Below, in pieces: positions 1 through 5,071 of a stretch of 5,665 bases of DNA. Position numbers and translations under genes: made by a program. The DNA is from Oscillospiraceae bacterium (GTDB taxonomy: Bacteria; Bacillota; Clostridia; Oscillospirales; Acutalibacteraceae). Each line of letters starts with the position of its first letter. The stretch's first letter is position 1. The DNA lies in the NCBI GenBank assembly GCA_003520555.1, contig DOUO01000041.1, positions 1 to 5,665 of the forward strand, written 5' to 3'. Below the pieces are notes generated by a model. That model was not told the DNA's origin. It ran no database searches and saw only the letters and a list, made by a program, of their open reading frames with translations.

Positions 1-65
1 AGGGAAGGACAATTAGTTCCTCGCTTTCTCCCCGGAATGACCGGAAAAACTAAAAAACCGCAAAC

Positions 66-93
66 AAAAACGGCAGGAAAACCTGCCGTTTTT
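66..93 (-). terminator. Hairpin terminator after the GGDEF gene (possibly bidirectional)
   Basis: AAAAACGGCAGG, loop of four, CCTGCCGTTTTT: a perfect 12-bp inverted repeat whose outer five pairs are A-T. On the minus strand the stem is followed by TTTTTGTTT, starting 3-4 nt after the GGDEF stop codon. On the plus strand it is followed by TTTTTAGTTT, so it could also end a convergent transcript arriving from the left, outside the window. Confidence 0.88.
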
Positions 94-96
94 AGT

Positions 97-1293
97 TTAT
101 TTAGGGTTGTTTGGTTGATTATACGCAAACGAATAAACACGTTTTTCATTACCGGACTGCCGATAAAAACGGCTTTTATCCTCATACATGCCTTTGTCCG
201 CAAAGATAATCAATTTTTCGGCGGTAATACCGGCGTGGTCTGTTACCAAAGCGTAACCGGCCGAAACGCTCAGGTTATGAATAAGCTTGCCGCTCCAGAC
301 TTCGGTTTCGGTAGCAAGCTGTTTTAACAGGGCTTCGGCTTTTTCGCGGCTGCCTCTTGCCAATACAATAAATTCGTCTCCGCCGGTTCGGTAACATTTA
401 CCGTACGCGCCGAATACTCTTTGTATACAGTCCGCCGCGCCGCAGATAAGCTCATCACCCGCCGCGTGTCCCATTGTGTCGTTAACGGTTTTTAAGCCGT
501 TGATGTCAACGGAAAAAGCAACCAAATCCTCAGGTAACGCTCCCTTCGCGTCAAAGACTTTCAGCGCGTTTGAGTACGCGTGACGGCTATACAGACCGGT
601 CATTGTGTCCTTGTACAAAAGCTGTTCCTGTTTGCTCAGGCGATCCTCAGCGTCAAGCTGAGCGTATTCAACATAGTGAATAAACAGCAGTACCACTCCG
701 ATTGTCATTGTAAGATATGCCGTGCGGAATTCTCCGCCGCAGATTTCCTGAACCAGAATTCCGCAAAGCACAAAACACATAATCGCGTAAAGCGAATGGC
801 GGTTTTGCCGCGCAAAGCCCTTGCCGTAAATAAAGAACTCAACGACAACCACCGAAATTACAACAAGATAAATAATTATATATACAAAATACAAAGGACC
901 GTGCCTGTAATTATTTCCGCTGTCAATTTGCGTCATCCAGCCGAAGAACGCGGCGATAATCTGGAACGCGATGTTGCCTAAAAGCACACCGTTCAGCACC
1001 GTTAAACCACGGTTACGTACATTTATCTGCTTAACAAGCGCGCCGCCCGTCAGCGGTGTAAGAAGGTAGTCAGTGCATTTAACCGCAATCAGCAACCATT
1101 GCGGTATATTTTGATTACCGTTAAGCTGAATGCCCGTCCATTCCGCCAATGCCGCAAGACCGATAAAAAGGTAGGTCAAATAAAATACCGTCTTTTGTTT
1201 CCTACGGATTCTTCCGTTTTCATGCACAAGAACGCACAAAACCAAAAGCGAAGCTATTGATATCAGGGTTATTACGGTATAATAGGTAAACAC
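97..1293 (-). CDS. Membrane GGDEF-domain protein, probable diguanylate cyclase
   Basis: A 398-residue protein predicted to make cyclic di-GMP from two GTP. The N-terminal half has about seven hydrophobic helices (near 5-23, 36-52, 65-87, 97-119, 133-157, 168-186, 191-208). Basic loops after helices 1, 3 and 5 (RIRRKQK, VRNRG, ARQNRH) place the N-terminus outside and the C-terminus in the cytosol. A charged, probably helical linker (209-228) leads to the GGDEF domain (about 226-380): DTMTGLYSR (229-237), metal ligand Asp263 (VDINGLKTVND), GHAAGDEL (275-282), GGDEF (304-308) and ADKGMYEDK (365-373). The catalytic residues are intact. At the position of the inhibitory RxxD I-site the residues are GAYG (295-298), so product inhibition through that site is unlikely. 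No EAL or HD-GYP domain is present. The start is GTG, 11 nt after AGGAG. The sensed signal is unknown; I do not recognise the membrane domain as a named family. Confidence 0.92.
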   Translation of the reverse strand: MFTYYTVITLISIASLLVLCVLVHENGRIRRKQKTVFYLTYLFIGLAALAEWTGIQLNGNQNIPQWLLIAVKCTDYLLTPLTGGALVKQINVRNRGLTVLNGVLLGNIAFQIIAAFFGWMTQIDSGNNYRHGPLYFVYIIIYLVVISVVVVEFFIYGKGFARQNRHSLYAIMCFVLCGILVQEICGGEFRTAYLTMTIGVVLLFIHYVEYAQLDAEDRLSKQEQLLYKDTMTGLYSRHAYSNALKVFDAKGALPEDLVAFSVDINGLKTVNDTMGHAAGDELICGAADCIQRVFGAYGKCYRTGGDEFIVLARGSREKAEALLKQLATETEVWSGKLIHNLSVSAGYALVTDHAGITAEKLIIFADKGMYEDKSRFYRQSGNEKRVYSFAYNQPNNPK

Positions 1294-1332
1294 AACAAAA
1301 ACATCTCCTGTTTTGATAGGAAATTATACGTT

Positions 1333-1361
1333 ATTATAACATGTTGTGAATGTTTTTTCAA
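1333..1361 (-). promoter_or_regulatory. Sigma-A-type promoter of the GGDEF gene
   Basis: Minus-strand TTGAAA (1361-1356), a 17-nt spacer, then TATAAT (1338-1333). The -35 matches 5 of 6 consensus bases and the -10 is perfect; the -10 is preceded by TG one base away (TGTTATAAT), an extended -10. AT-rich sequence lies upstream. A start near 1326 would give a leader of roughly 33 nt, containing the AGGAG at 1309-1305. This implies that the gene is transcribed on its own after the ribosomal terminator. A second TATAAT (1328-1323) has no matching -35. Confidence 0.8.
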
Positions 1362-1480
1362 TAATTAATTTATAAATCATCATTTTTTGGTATTTATTCG
1401 GTTAAAATGCGATTGTATGGATATTTTCTTAAAACGCAAAAACAACAGCATTTCATTATAAAAGGATAATACTAATACCT

Positions 1481-1516
1481 AATAAAAAAAGCCGGCTCAA
1501 CATGGAGCCGGCTTTT
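1481..1516 (-). terminator. Intrinsic terminator of the ribosomal operon
   Basis: On the minus strand GCCGGCTC (1512-1505), loop CATGTT, GAGCCGGC (1498-1491) form a perfect 8-bp GC-rich stem, preceded by AAAA and followed by TTTTTTTATT (1490-1481). It begins about 20 nt past the rplQ stop. Because the A-run before the stem gives four Ts on the other strand, weak bidirectional function is possible, but no plus-strand gene feeds into it. Confidence 0.93.
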
Positions 1517-1535
1517 AAATCAAATAATACCGTAA

Positions 1536-1877
1536 TCAGATAAGCTCAATGATAGCCATTTCCGCACCGTCGCCGCGGCGGGGACCGATTTTGGTGACTC
1601 TTGTGTAGCCGCCGTTGCGGTCAGCGTACTTGGGCGCGATTTCAGCGAAAAGCTTTGTTACAACGTCCTCTTTTGTTACAAAAGACAGAACGAGACGTCT
1701 GTTGTGGAGGGTGTTGTTTTTAGCTGTTGTAATCATCTTCTCTGCCATAGCCTGAACTTCTTTGGCACGGGTATTTGTTGTTTCGATTTTGCCGTTTTCG
1801 AGAAGGAAAGTAACCATTGCGCGGAGCATTGCGGTTCTCTGAGCAGTTGTTCTTCCCAGCTTTCTTGTACCTGGCAT
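1536..1877 (-). CDS. rplQ: Large-subunit ribosomal protein bL17
   Basis: A 113-residue bL17, the usual bacterial length, located near the polypeptide exit tunnel on the 50S. It begins [20 protein letters not shown] as in Firmicutes, and the conserved [18 protein letters not shown] (about 35-52) and [10 protein letters not shown] (about 58-67) follow. The C-terminus is typical ([20 protein letters not shown], ending ELI). I chose the ATG at 1877 over an in-frame GTG at 1886, which would add MNT, because AAAGGAG lies 8 nt before the ATG and directly abuts the GTG. It is the last gene of the operon: 36 nt after rpoA, with a strong terminator starting about 20 nt beyond its TGA stop. Confidence 0.97.
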   Translation of the reverse strand: MPGTRKLGRTTAQRTAMLRAMVTFLLENGKIETTNTRAKEVQAMAEKMITTAKNNTLHNRRLVLSFVTKEDVVTKLFAEIAPKYADRNGGYTRVTKIGPRRGDGAEMAIIELI

Positions 1878-1885
1878 TGTATTCA

Positions 1886-1892
1886 CTCCTTT
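1886..1892 (-). promoter_or_regulatory. rplQ ribosome-binding site
   Basis: Minus-strand AAAGGAG, 8 nt before the ATG at 1877-1875. Its final G is the first base of an in-frame GTG (1886-1884), so that GTG has no spacing to the Shine-Dalgarno and can be ruled out as the start. Confidence 0.8.
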
Positions 1893-1913
1893 ACCGTCAT
1901 ATAAAAGGGTAAT

Positions 1914-2867
1914 TTATTCGTCTTCCTTCTGAAGACTGAAACCGAGAGAGTTGAGCTTCTGCACAACTTCCTCAAGTGATTTTCTTCCGAGGTTTCGAAC
2001 CTTCATCATATCCTCTTCGGACTTATTGATTAAATCTTCAACCGTGTTGATGCCTGCGCGCTTGAGGCAATTGAACGAACGAACGCTGAGGTCAAGATCT
2101 TCGATGGTCATCTCAAGAATCTTTTCCTTGCCCTTGTCGTCCTTTTCAACCATAACCTCAGCCGAGCTTGCCTTGTCCGAAAGGTTAACAAAGAGGTTGA
2201 GGTGTTCGGTAAGAACCTTAGCGGCAAGAGATACCGCTTCCTCGGCATTGATTACGCCGTTTGTCCACACGTCAAGCGTAAGCTTGTCGTAGTCGGTAAT
2301 TTGACCGACGCGGGTGTTGTCAACGGTGTAGTTAACCTTAAGCACGGGTGTGTAGATTGAATCTATGGGCAAAACGCCGATAACGTTGTTGCCGCTGAGC
2401 TGCTTGTTGCGTTCGGAGGGAACATAACCTCTGCCCTTATCAATGGTGATTTCCATGTTGAGCTTTGCGCCTTCGCCCAATGTGGCGATGTGAAGCTCGG
2501 GATTGAGGATTTCAACCTCGTTGTCACCGGTGATGTCTGCGGCAGTCACCTCGCATGGACCCTCGGCGTTGATTTCAACAACCTTGGGGCTGGTTTCGAA
2601 AAGCTTTGCAACAAGACTTTTCATATTAAGCACAATTTCCGTAACGTCTTCCTTGACGCCCGGGATAGTTGAAAATTCGTGAAGAACGCCGTCAATCTTA
2701 ATAGATGTGACCGCACAGCCCTCAAGAGAGGAAAGTAACACTCTGCGAAGGCTGTTGCCGAGAGTGTTGCCGAAACCGCGTTCAAGCGGCTCGACTACGA
2801 ACTTGCCGTACTTTCCGTCCTCGGTTATTTCTGCAGTTTCAATTCTTGGCTTTTCAATTTCAATCAT
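1914..2867 (-). CDS. rpoA: DNA-directed RNA polymerase subunit alpha
   Basis: A 317-residue alpha subunit, normal length for Firmicutes. The N-terminal domain (about 1-230) dimerises and seeds assembly of beta and beta'; it shows the hallmark [18 protein letters not shown] (31-48), [14 protein letters not shown] (65-78) and YVPSERN (148-154). A charged flexible linker (about 231-252, KDDKGKEK) leads to the C-terminal domain (about 253-312). That domain contacts UP-element DNA and activators: Arg263, Asn266, Cys267 and Leu268 ([13 protein letters not shown]), and Gly294, Lys296 and Ser297 ([10 protein letters not shown]), correspond to the E. coli DNA-binding residues. ATG follows AGGAGG. It lies between rpsD and rplQ, the canonical alpha-operon position. 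Confidence 0.99.
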   Translation of the reverse strand: MIEIEKPRIETAEITEDGKYGKFVVEPLERGFGNTLGNSLRRVLLSSLEGCAVTSIKIDGVLHEFSTIPGVKEDVTEIVLNMKSLVAKLFETSPKVVEINAEGPCEVTAADITGDNEVEILNPELHIATLGEGAKLNMEITIDKGRGYVPSERNKQLSGNNVIGVLPIDSIYTPVLKVNYTVDNTRVGQITDYDKLTLDVWTNGVINAEEAVSLAAKVLTEHLNLFVNLSDKASSAEVMVEKDDKGKEKILEMTIEDLDLSVRSFNCLKRAGINTVEDLINKSEEDMMKVRNLGRKSLEEVVQKLNSLGFSLQKEDE

Positions 2868-2890
2868 TCGCGAATCCTCCTAACATTATG

Positions 2891-2908
2891 CTACCATAAG
2901 AACGGTAG
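2891..2908 (-). other. Short inverted repeat in the rpsD-rpoA gap
   Basis: CTACC and GGTAG (5 bp) flank an 8-nt loop, about 10 nt upstream of the rpoA Shine-Dalgarno (AGGAGG), in the second-longest gap (73 nt) of the operon. There is no U-tract. The stem is short enough to be chance. It could influence rpoA translation or mark a cleavage site, but the sequence does not show which. Confidence 0.2.
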
Positions 2909-2940
2909 ACGTATGTGTAATCTGCCTGTGGACGTTAAGA

Positions 2941-3543
2941 TTACTTGGAGTACAACTCAACGATGAGGTGTTCTTCAACAGGAAAGTCAATGTCTTCTCT
3001 CTGTGGAGCAGCTACAACCTTACCGCCGAGAAGATTCTCGTTTCTTTCAAGCCACTTGGGAACAAGGTTTGAAGCTGTTTCGCCCTCGGCGATAGCCTTG
3101 AATCTTGTAGTTGAACGGCTTTTTTCCTTAACCTCAATAACATCGCCGACCTTAACAAGGTAGGAAGGAATGTTTACCTTTTTGCCGTTTACAGTGAAGT
3201 GAGCGTGGTTAACAAGCTGTCTGGCTTCTCTTCTTGTGGAAGCAAGGCCGAGTCTGTAAACAACGTTGTCAAGTCTGCGCTCAATAAGTGTAAGCAAAAC
3301 AGCGCCGGTCTTACCCTCAGACTTTTCAGCCTTTTCATAGTAAGCTCTGAACTGCTTTTCCATAATACCGTATACAAACTTTACCTTCTGCTTTTCGGTA
3401 AGCTGCATGCTGTATTCGCTCTTTTTTCTTCTCATTTTGCCGCCGGGGTTTCTGTTAGATGTTTTCTTGCTATAACCCATAACGGCGGGTGACAATCCGA
3501 GTGCTCTGCAACGCTTTGCAATCGGCTGCATATTTTTAGCCAT
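2941..3543 (-). CDS. rpsD: Small-subunit ribosomal protein uS4 (zinc-free form)
   Basis: A 200-residue uS4, usual length. It nucleates 30S assembly on the 5' domain of 16S rRNA and, in E. coli and B. subtilis, represses its own operon. The N-terminal domain is basic, and the S4 RNA-binding domain runs from about 91 to 155 (RLDNVVYRLGL, TRREARQLVNHAHFTVNGKK, PSYLVKVGDVIEV). The C-terminus HLIVELYSK is standard. Only Cys12 remains near the N-terminus, so the four-cysteine zinc knuckle of C+ S4 proteins is missing. The opening MAKNMQPIAKRCRALG is a diverged version that I associate with Ruminococcaceae-type Clostridia. Start ATG follows AAGGAGGA with about 7 nt spacing. Its place between rpsK and rpoA matches E. 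coli and Clostridia, whereas B. subtilis has rpsD elsewhere. Confidence 0.97.
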   Translation of the reverse strand: MAKNMQPIAKRCRALGLSPAVMGYSKKTSNRNPGGKMRRKKSEYSMQLTEKQKVKFVYGIMEKQFRAYYEKAEKSEGKTGAVLLTLIERRLDNVVYRLGLASTRREARQLVNHAHFTVNGKKVNIPSYLVKVGDVIEVKEKSRSTTRFKAIAEGETASNLVPKWLERNENLLGGKVVAAPQREDIDFPVEEHLIVELYSK

Positions 3544-3566
3544 AGAAATATCCTCCTTAAATTATA

Positions 3567-3968
3567 CTATACACGTCTTCTCTTGGGAGGACGGCATCCG
3601 TTGTGAGGGATAGGAGTAACGTCTTTAATCATGGTTACTTCAAGGCCTGCTGTCTGCAATGCTCTGATTGCTGCTTCTCTGCCTTGTCCGGGTCCCTTTA
3701 CATAAACCTCGACATACTTCATTCCGTGCTCCATAGCTGCCTTTGCGGCAGTTTCGGCTGCGGACTGAGCTGCGAACGGAGTTGATTTCTTTGAACCTCT
3801 GAATCCGAGCTCGCCTGCGCTTGCCCATGAAACAGCGTTGCCCTGTGTATCGGAAATAGTAACAATTGTATTGTTAAATGTTGACTGGATATGCGCCGCG
3901 CCTTTTTCAATGTGCTTACGCTCACGACGACGGCGAATAACCTTCTTACCACCTTTTGGTGCTGCCAT
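3567..3968 (-). CDS. rpsK: Small-subunit ribosomal protein uS11
   Basis: A 133-residue uS11, close to the usual 127-131. It sits on the 30S platform beside the E-site mRNA and contacts 16S rRNA. Visible family features are the basic N-terminal extension ([16 protein letters not shown]), the [16 protein letters not shown] strand segment (about 25-40), [14 protein letters not shown] (about 55-68), [13 protein letters not shown] (about 92-104) and the C-terminal [11 protein letters not shown]. Gaps are 14 nt from rpsM and 23 nt to rpsD. ATG at 3968 is the only sensible start, giving the standard MAAPK opening. Nothing is odd about the gene. Confidence 0.98.
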   Translation of the reverse strand: MAAPKGGKKVIRRRRERKHIEKGAAHIQSTFNNTIVTISDTQGNAVSWASAGELGFRGSKKSTPFAAQSAAETAAKAAMEHGMKYVEVYVKGPGQGREAAIRALQTAGLEVTMIKDVTPIPHNGCRPPKRRRV

Positions 3969-3977
3969 AGTCCCGTG

Positions 3978-3985
3978 CCTCCTTA
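3978..3985 (-). promoter_or_regulatory. rpsM stop fused to rpsK ribosome-binding site
   Basis: Minus-strand TAAGGAGG: the TAA is the stop of rpsM and the following GGAGG is the rpsK Shine-Dalgarno, 9 nt before the rpsK ATG. The overlap suggests that translation of rpsM and rpsK is coupled. Confidence 0.75.
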
Positions 3986-4351
3986 CTTCTTCTTGTTAGC
4001 CATGGTCTTGCGGGGACCCTTGCGGGTACGTGCGTTGGTCTTTGAACGCTGTCCTCTTACGGGAAGTCCCTTTCTGTGACGAACGCCGCGGTAACAACCA
4101 ATGTCAATAAGTCTTTTAATATCATAAGCTATGTCACGGCGAAGATCACCTTCAACACGGCAGTGATGCTCAATGTATTCTCTGAGCTTTGATACGTCTT
4201 CTTCTGTCAAATCTCTGACGCGAGTGTCAGGATTTACGCCTGTTGCAGCAATAATGTCTGTTGCAGTTTTACGTCCGATACCGAAAATGTAGGTTAAGCC
4301 AATCTCAACTCTTTTGTCTCTCGGTAAGTCAACACCTGCTATACGAGCCAT
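3983..4351 (-). CDS. rpsM: Small-subunit ribosomal protein uS13
   Basis: A 122-residue uS13, normal length. It sits on the 30S head, contacts the P-site tRNA with its C-terminal tail, and forms an intersubunit bridge. The N-terminus ([20 protein letters not shown]) and the helix-two-turn-helix region (IFGIGRKTA, about 23-31) are typical. [20 protein letters not shown] (about 94-113) and the lysine-rich end (TMANKKK) form the conserved basic tail. ATG at 4351 is preceded by GGAGGTG with 7 nt spacing. Its TAA stop runs straight into the rpsK Shine-Dalgarno. It is the first gene of the alpha-operon block (rpsM-rpsK-rpsD-rpoA-rplQ). Confidence 0.98.
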   Translation of the reverse strand: MARIAGVDLPRDKRVEIGLTYIFGIGRKTATDIIAATGVNPDTRVRDLTEEDVSKLREYIEHHCRVEGDLRRDIAYDIKRLIDIGCYRGVRHRKGLPVRGQRSKTNARTRKGPRKTMANKKK

Positions 4352-4400
4352 TCAGTTGCACCTCCATATAGAATAAAAGTTACATTTAAAATTTTTACTT

Positions 4401-4419
4401 GCCCTGCGCTTTGCAAGGC
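4401..4419 (-). promoter_or_regulatory. Possible stem-loop in the rpmJ-rpsM gap
   Basis: On the minus strand GCCTTGC pairs with GCAGGGC (7 bp, one G-U) around the loop AAAGC. It lies 10 nt after the rpmJ stop and about 50 nt before the rpsM start, in the longest gap (77 nt) within the operon. It is followed by AAGTAAAA rather than a U-tract, so it does not look like a terminator. In E. coli the leader upstream of rpsM is the target for S4 repression; I see no recognisable copy of that pseudoknot here, so a regulatory role is only a possibility. It could equally be an RNA-processing or stability element, or chance. Confidence 0.3.
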
Positions 4420-4428
4420 TTCGCCAAA

Positions 4429-4542
4429 TTAGCCCTGGCGCTGCTTGTGCTTGGGGTTTTCGCAGATAACGAGAATTTTACCCTTTCTCTTAATTACCTT
4501 GCATTTGTCGCACATTTTCTTAACTGAAGGTCTGACTTTCAC
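4429..4542 (-). CDS. rpmJ: Large-subunit ribosomal protein bL36 (zinc-binding form)
   Basis: A 37-codon gene, the standard bL36 length, starting with GTG at 4542-4540 and ending TAA at 4431-4429. The protein begins [20 protein letters not shown] and ends [12 protein letters not shown], matching the family from first to last residue. bL36 binds 23S rRNA in the large subunit. The zinc ligands are all present: Cys11, Cys14, Cys27 and His32, so this is the C+ form. The GTG start is supported by exact agreement of the N-terminus with the family and by the AAAGGA 10 nt upstream. It sits 53 nt after infA and 77 nt before rpsM. Its small size and GTG start make it easy to miss in automated ORF calls. 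Confidence 0.96.
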   Translation of the reverse strand: MKVRPSVKKMCDKCKVIKRKGKILVICENPKHKQRQG

Positions 4543-4552
4543 TTATCATCAT

Positions 4553-4558
4553 TCCTTT
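4553..4558 (-). promoter_or_regulatory. rpmJ ribosome-binding site
   Basis: AAAGGA (within AAGAAAGGAA) lies 10 nt before the GTG start of rpmJ. It decides the start: two out-of-frame ATG codons at 4552-4550 and 4549-4547 are 0-3 nt from this site, too close to be used well, and open only a 10-codon frame. Confidence 0.65.
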
Positions 4559-4595
4559 CTTAAAAATCGTGTTTTCCTGCGTGTGTTTCCCGGGA

Positions 4596-4814
4596 TTACT
4601 TAGATCTCCAGGTAATTCTTCCTCTTGTCAGGTCGTAGGGAGACATCTCCACCGTAACCTTATCGCCCGGCAAAATACGAATGAAGTTCATTCTGAGTTT
4701 GCCTGAGATGACAGCTAAAATCACGTGACCGTTTTGAAGCTCAACCTTAAACTGAGCGTTCGGCAAAGCTTCTCTGACAACGCCTTCTACTTCAATTACA
4801 TCCTGTTTGGACAT
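4596..4814 (-). CDS. infA: Translation initiation factor IF-1
   Basis: A 72-residue protein of the usual IF-1 length. It is a single S1/OB-fold that binds the 30S A site and works with IF-2 and IF-3 to place initiator tRNA in P. The family core is plain: EVEGVV near residue 8, [11 protein letters not shown] (16-26), [18 protein letters not shown] (36-53) and the signature [10 protein letters not shown] (58-67). The tail ITWRSK differs slightly from the common ITYRYK-type ending. ATG at 4814 is preceded by GGAGGT encoded in the end of the upstream KOW gene, 3 nt away. rpmJ follows after 53 nt, the usual infA-rpmJ-rpsM order. It presumably shares the operon transcript, since I see no promoter immediately upstream. 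Confidence 0.98.
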   Translation of the reverse strand: MSKQDVIEVEGVVREALPNAQFKVELQNGHVILAVISGKLRMNFIRILPGDKVTVEMSPYDLTRGRITWRSK

Positions 4815-4817
4815 GAA

Positions 4818-5057
4818 TTAACCTCCGTTAAATGGACTTAAAATTCGTTTTATCTGTGGATTGGTTTGTATTGAACCCTCATAAACCGTGTTTGTTGCCG
4901 CAAGGTGAAGCAAATTTTTCTTTTTGGGCTGCTCCAGCCTGCGTCTTTTGCCGTCCGCGATAAACGCGAAGCCGTTTGAAACGCCGAGCACAACAAAAAA
5001 ACCGCCTTTGTCACGCCCTGCCTTTGCCCTGACGATACTACCCTTTTGAATGTTCAT
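4818..5057 (-). CDS. KOW-domain RNA-binding protein (ribosomal L14e-like)
   Basis: A 79-residue basic protein with one KOW-type fold at about residues 3-37: an opening strand (KGSIVRAKAG), the RDKGG turn, then a hydrophobic strand (FFVVLGV). A basic patch (KRRRLEQPKKKN, about 37-48) is suited to RNA contact. KOW domains bind rRNA or nascent RNA. Firmicutes carry such a small L14e/L6e/L27e-like protein between map and infA (B. subtilis ybzG is, I believe, the positional counterpart), but its exact role is not established to my knowledge. ATG at 5057-5055 follows an AAAGGTG Shine-Dalgarno by 4 nt. Its last two codons (Gly-Gly) double as the infA ribosome-binding site, and its stop lies 3 nt before infA, suggesting translational coupling. 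It is probably a ribosome-associated factor. Family assignment is firm; function is inferred from context. Confidence 0.85.
   Translation of the reverse strand: MNIQKGSIVRAKAGRDKGGFFVVLGVSNGFAFIADGKRRRLEQPKKKNLLHLAATNTVYEGSIQTNPQIKRILSPFNGG
4821..4826 (-). promoter_or_regulatory. infA ribosome-binding site inside the KOW gene
   Basis: GGAGGT on the minus strand is both the last two sense codons (GGA GGT, Gly-Gly) of the KOW-protein gene and the Shine-Dalgarno of infA, 6 nt before its ATG. The KOW stop codon TAA lies between the two. A ribosome terminating on the KOW gene would cover the infA start, so reinitiation or coupled translation is likely. Confidence 0.8.
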
Positions 5058-5071
5058 AAATCACCTTTAAT

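Noticed and set aside
37..327. Plus-strand open frame of 96 codons across the left terminator
   Set aside because: It runs through the terminator hairpin and antisense to the conserved GGDEF domain; there is no ribosome-binding site of note and no recognisable protein, so it is a shadow frame.
580..981. Plus-strand open frame of 133 codons
   Set aside because: Entirely antisense to the membrane part of the GGDEF gene, with no family resemblance or Shine-Dalgarno support.
1294..1483. c-di-GMP riboswitch upstream of the GGDEF gene
   Set aside because: The expected leader from the promoter is only about 33 nt, and no GEMM-like conserved core is visible in the gap.
1884..1886. GTG as the start of rplQ (adds three residues)
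   Set aside because: It overlaps the Shine-Dalgarno with no spacing, and the ATG at 1877 gives the family-standard MPGTRKL start with 8 nt spacing.
1951..2292. Plus-strand open frame of 113 codons, serine/arginine rich
   Set aside because: Antisense to the highly conserved rpoA C-terminal region; its composition is what the complement of that sequence gives.
2868..2940. Internal promoter before rpoA
   Set aside because: CATAAT resembles a -10, but no -35-like hexamer lies 16-18 nt upstream of it.
4520..4552. Ten-codon ATG frame overlapping the rpmJ start
   Set aside because: Its ATGs lie 0-3 nt from the Shine-Dalgarno and the peptide has no support; it is probably incidental.
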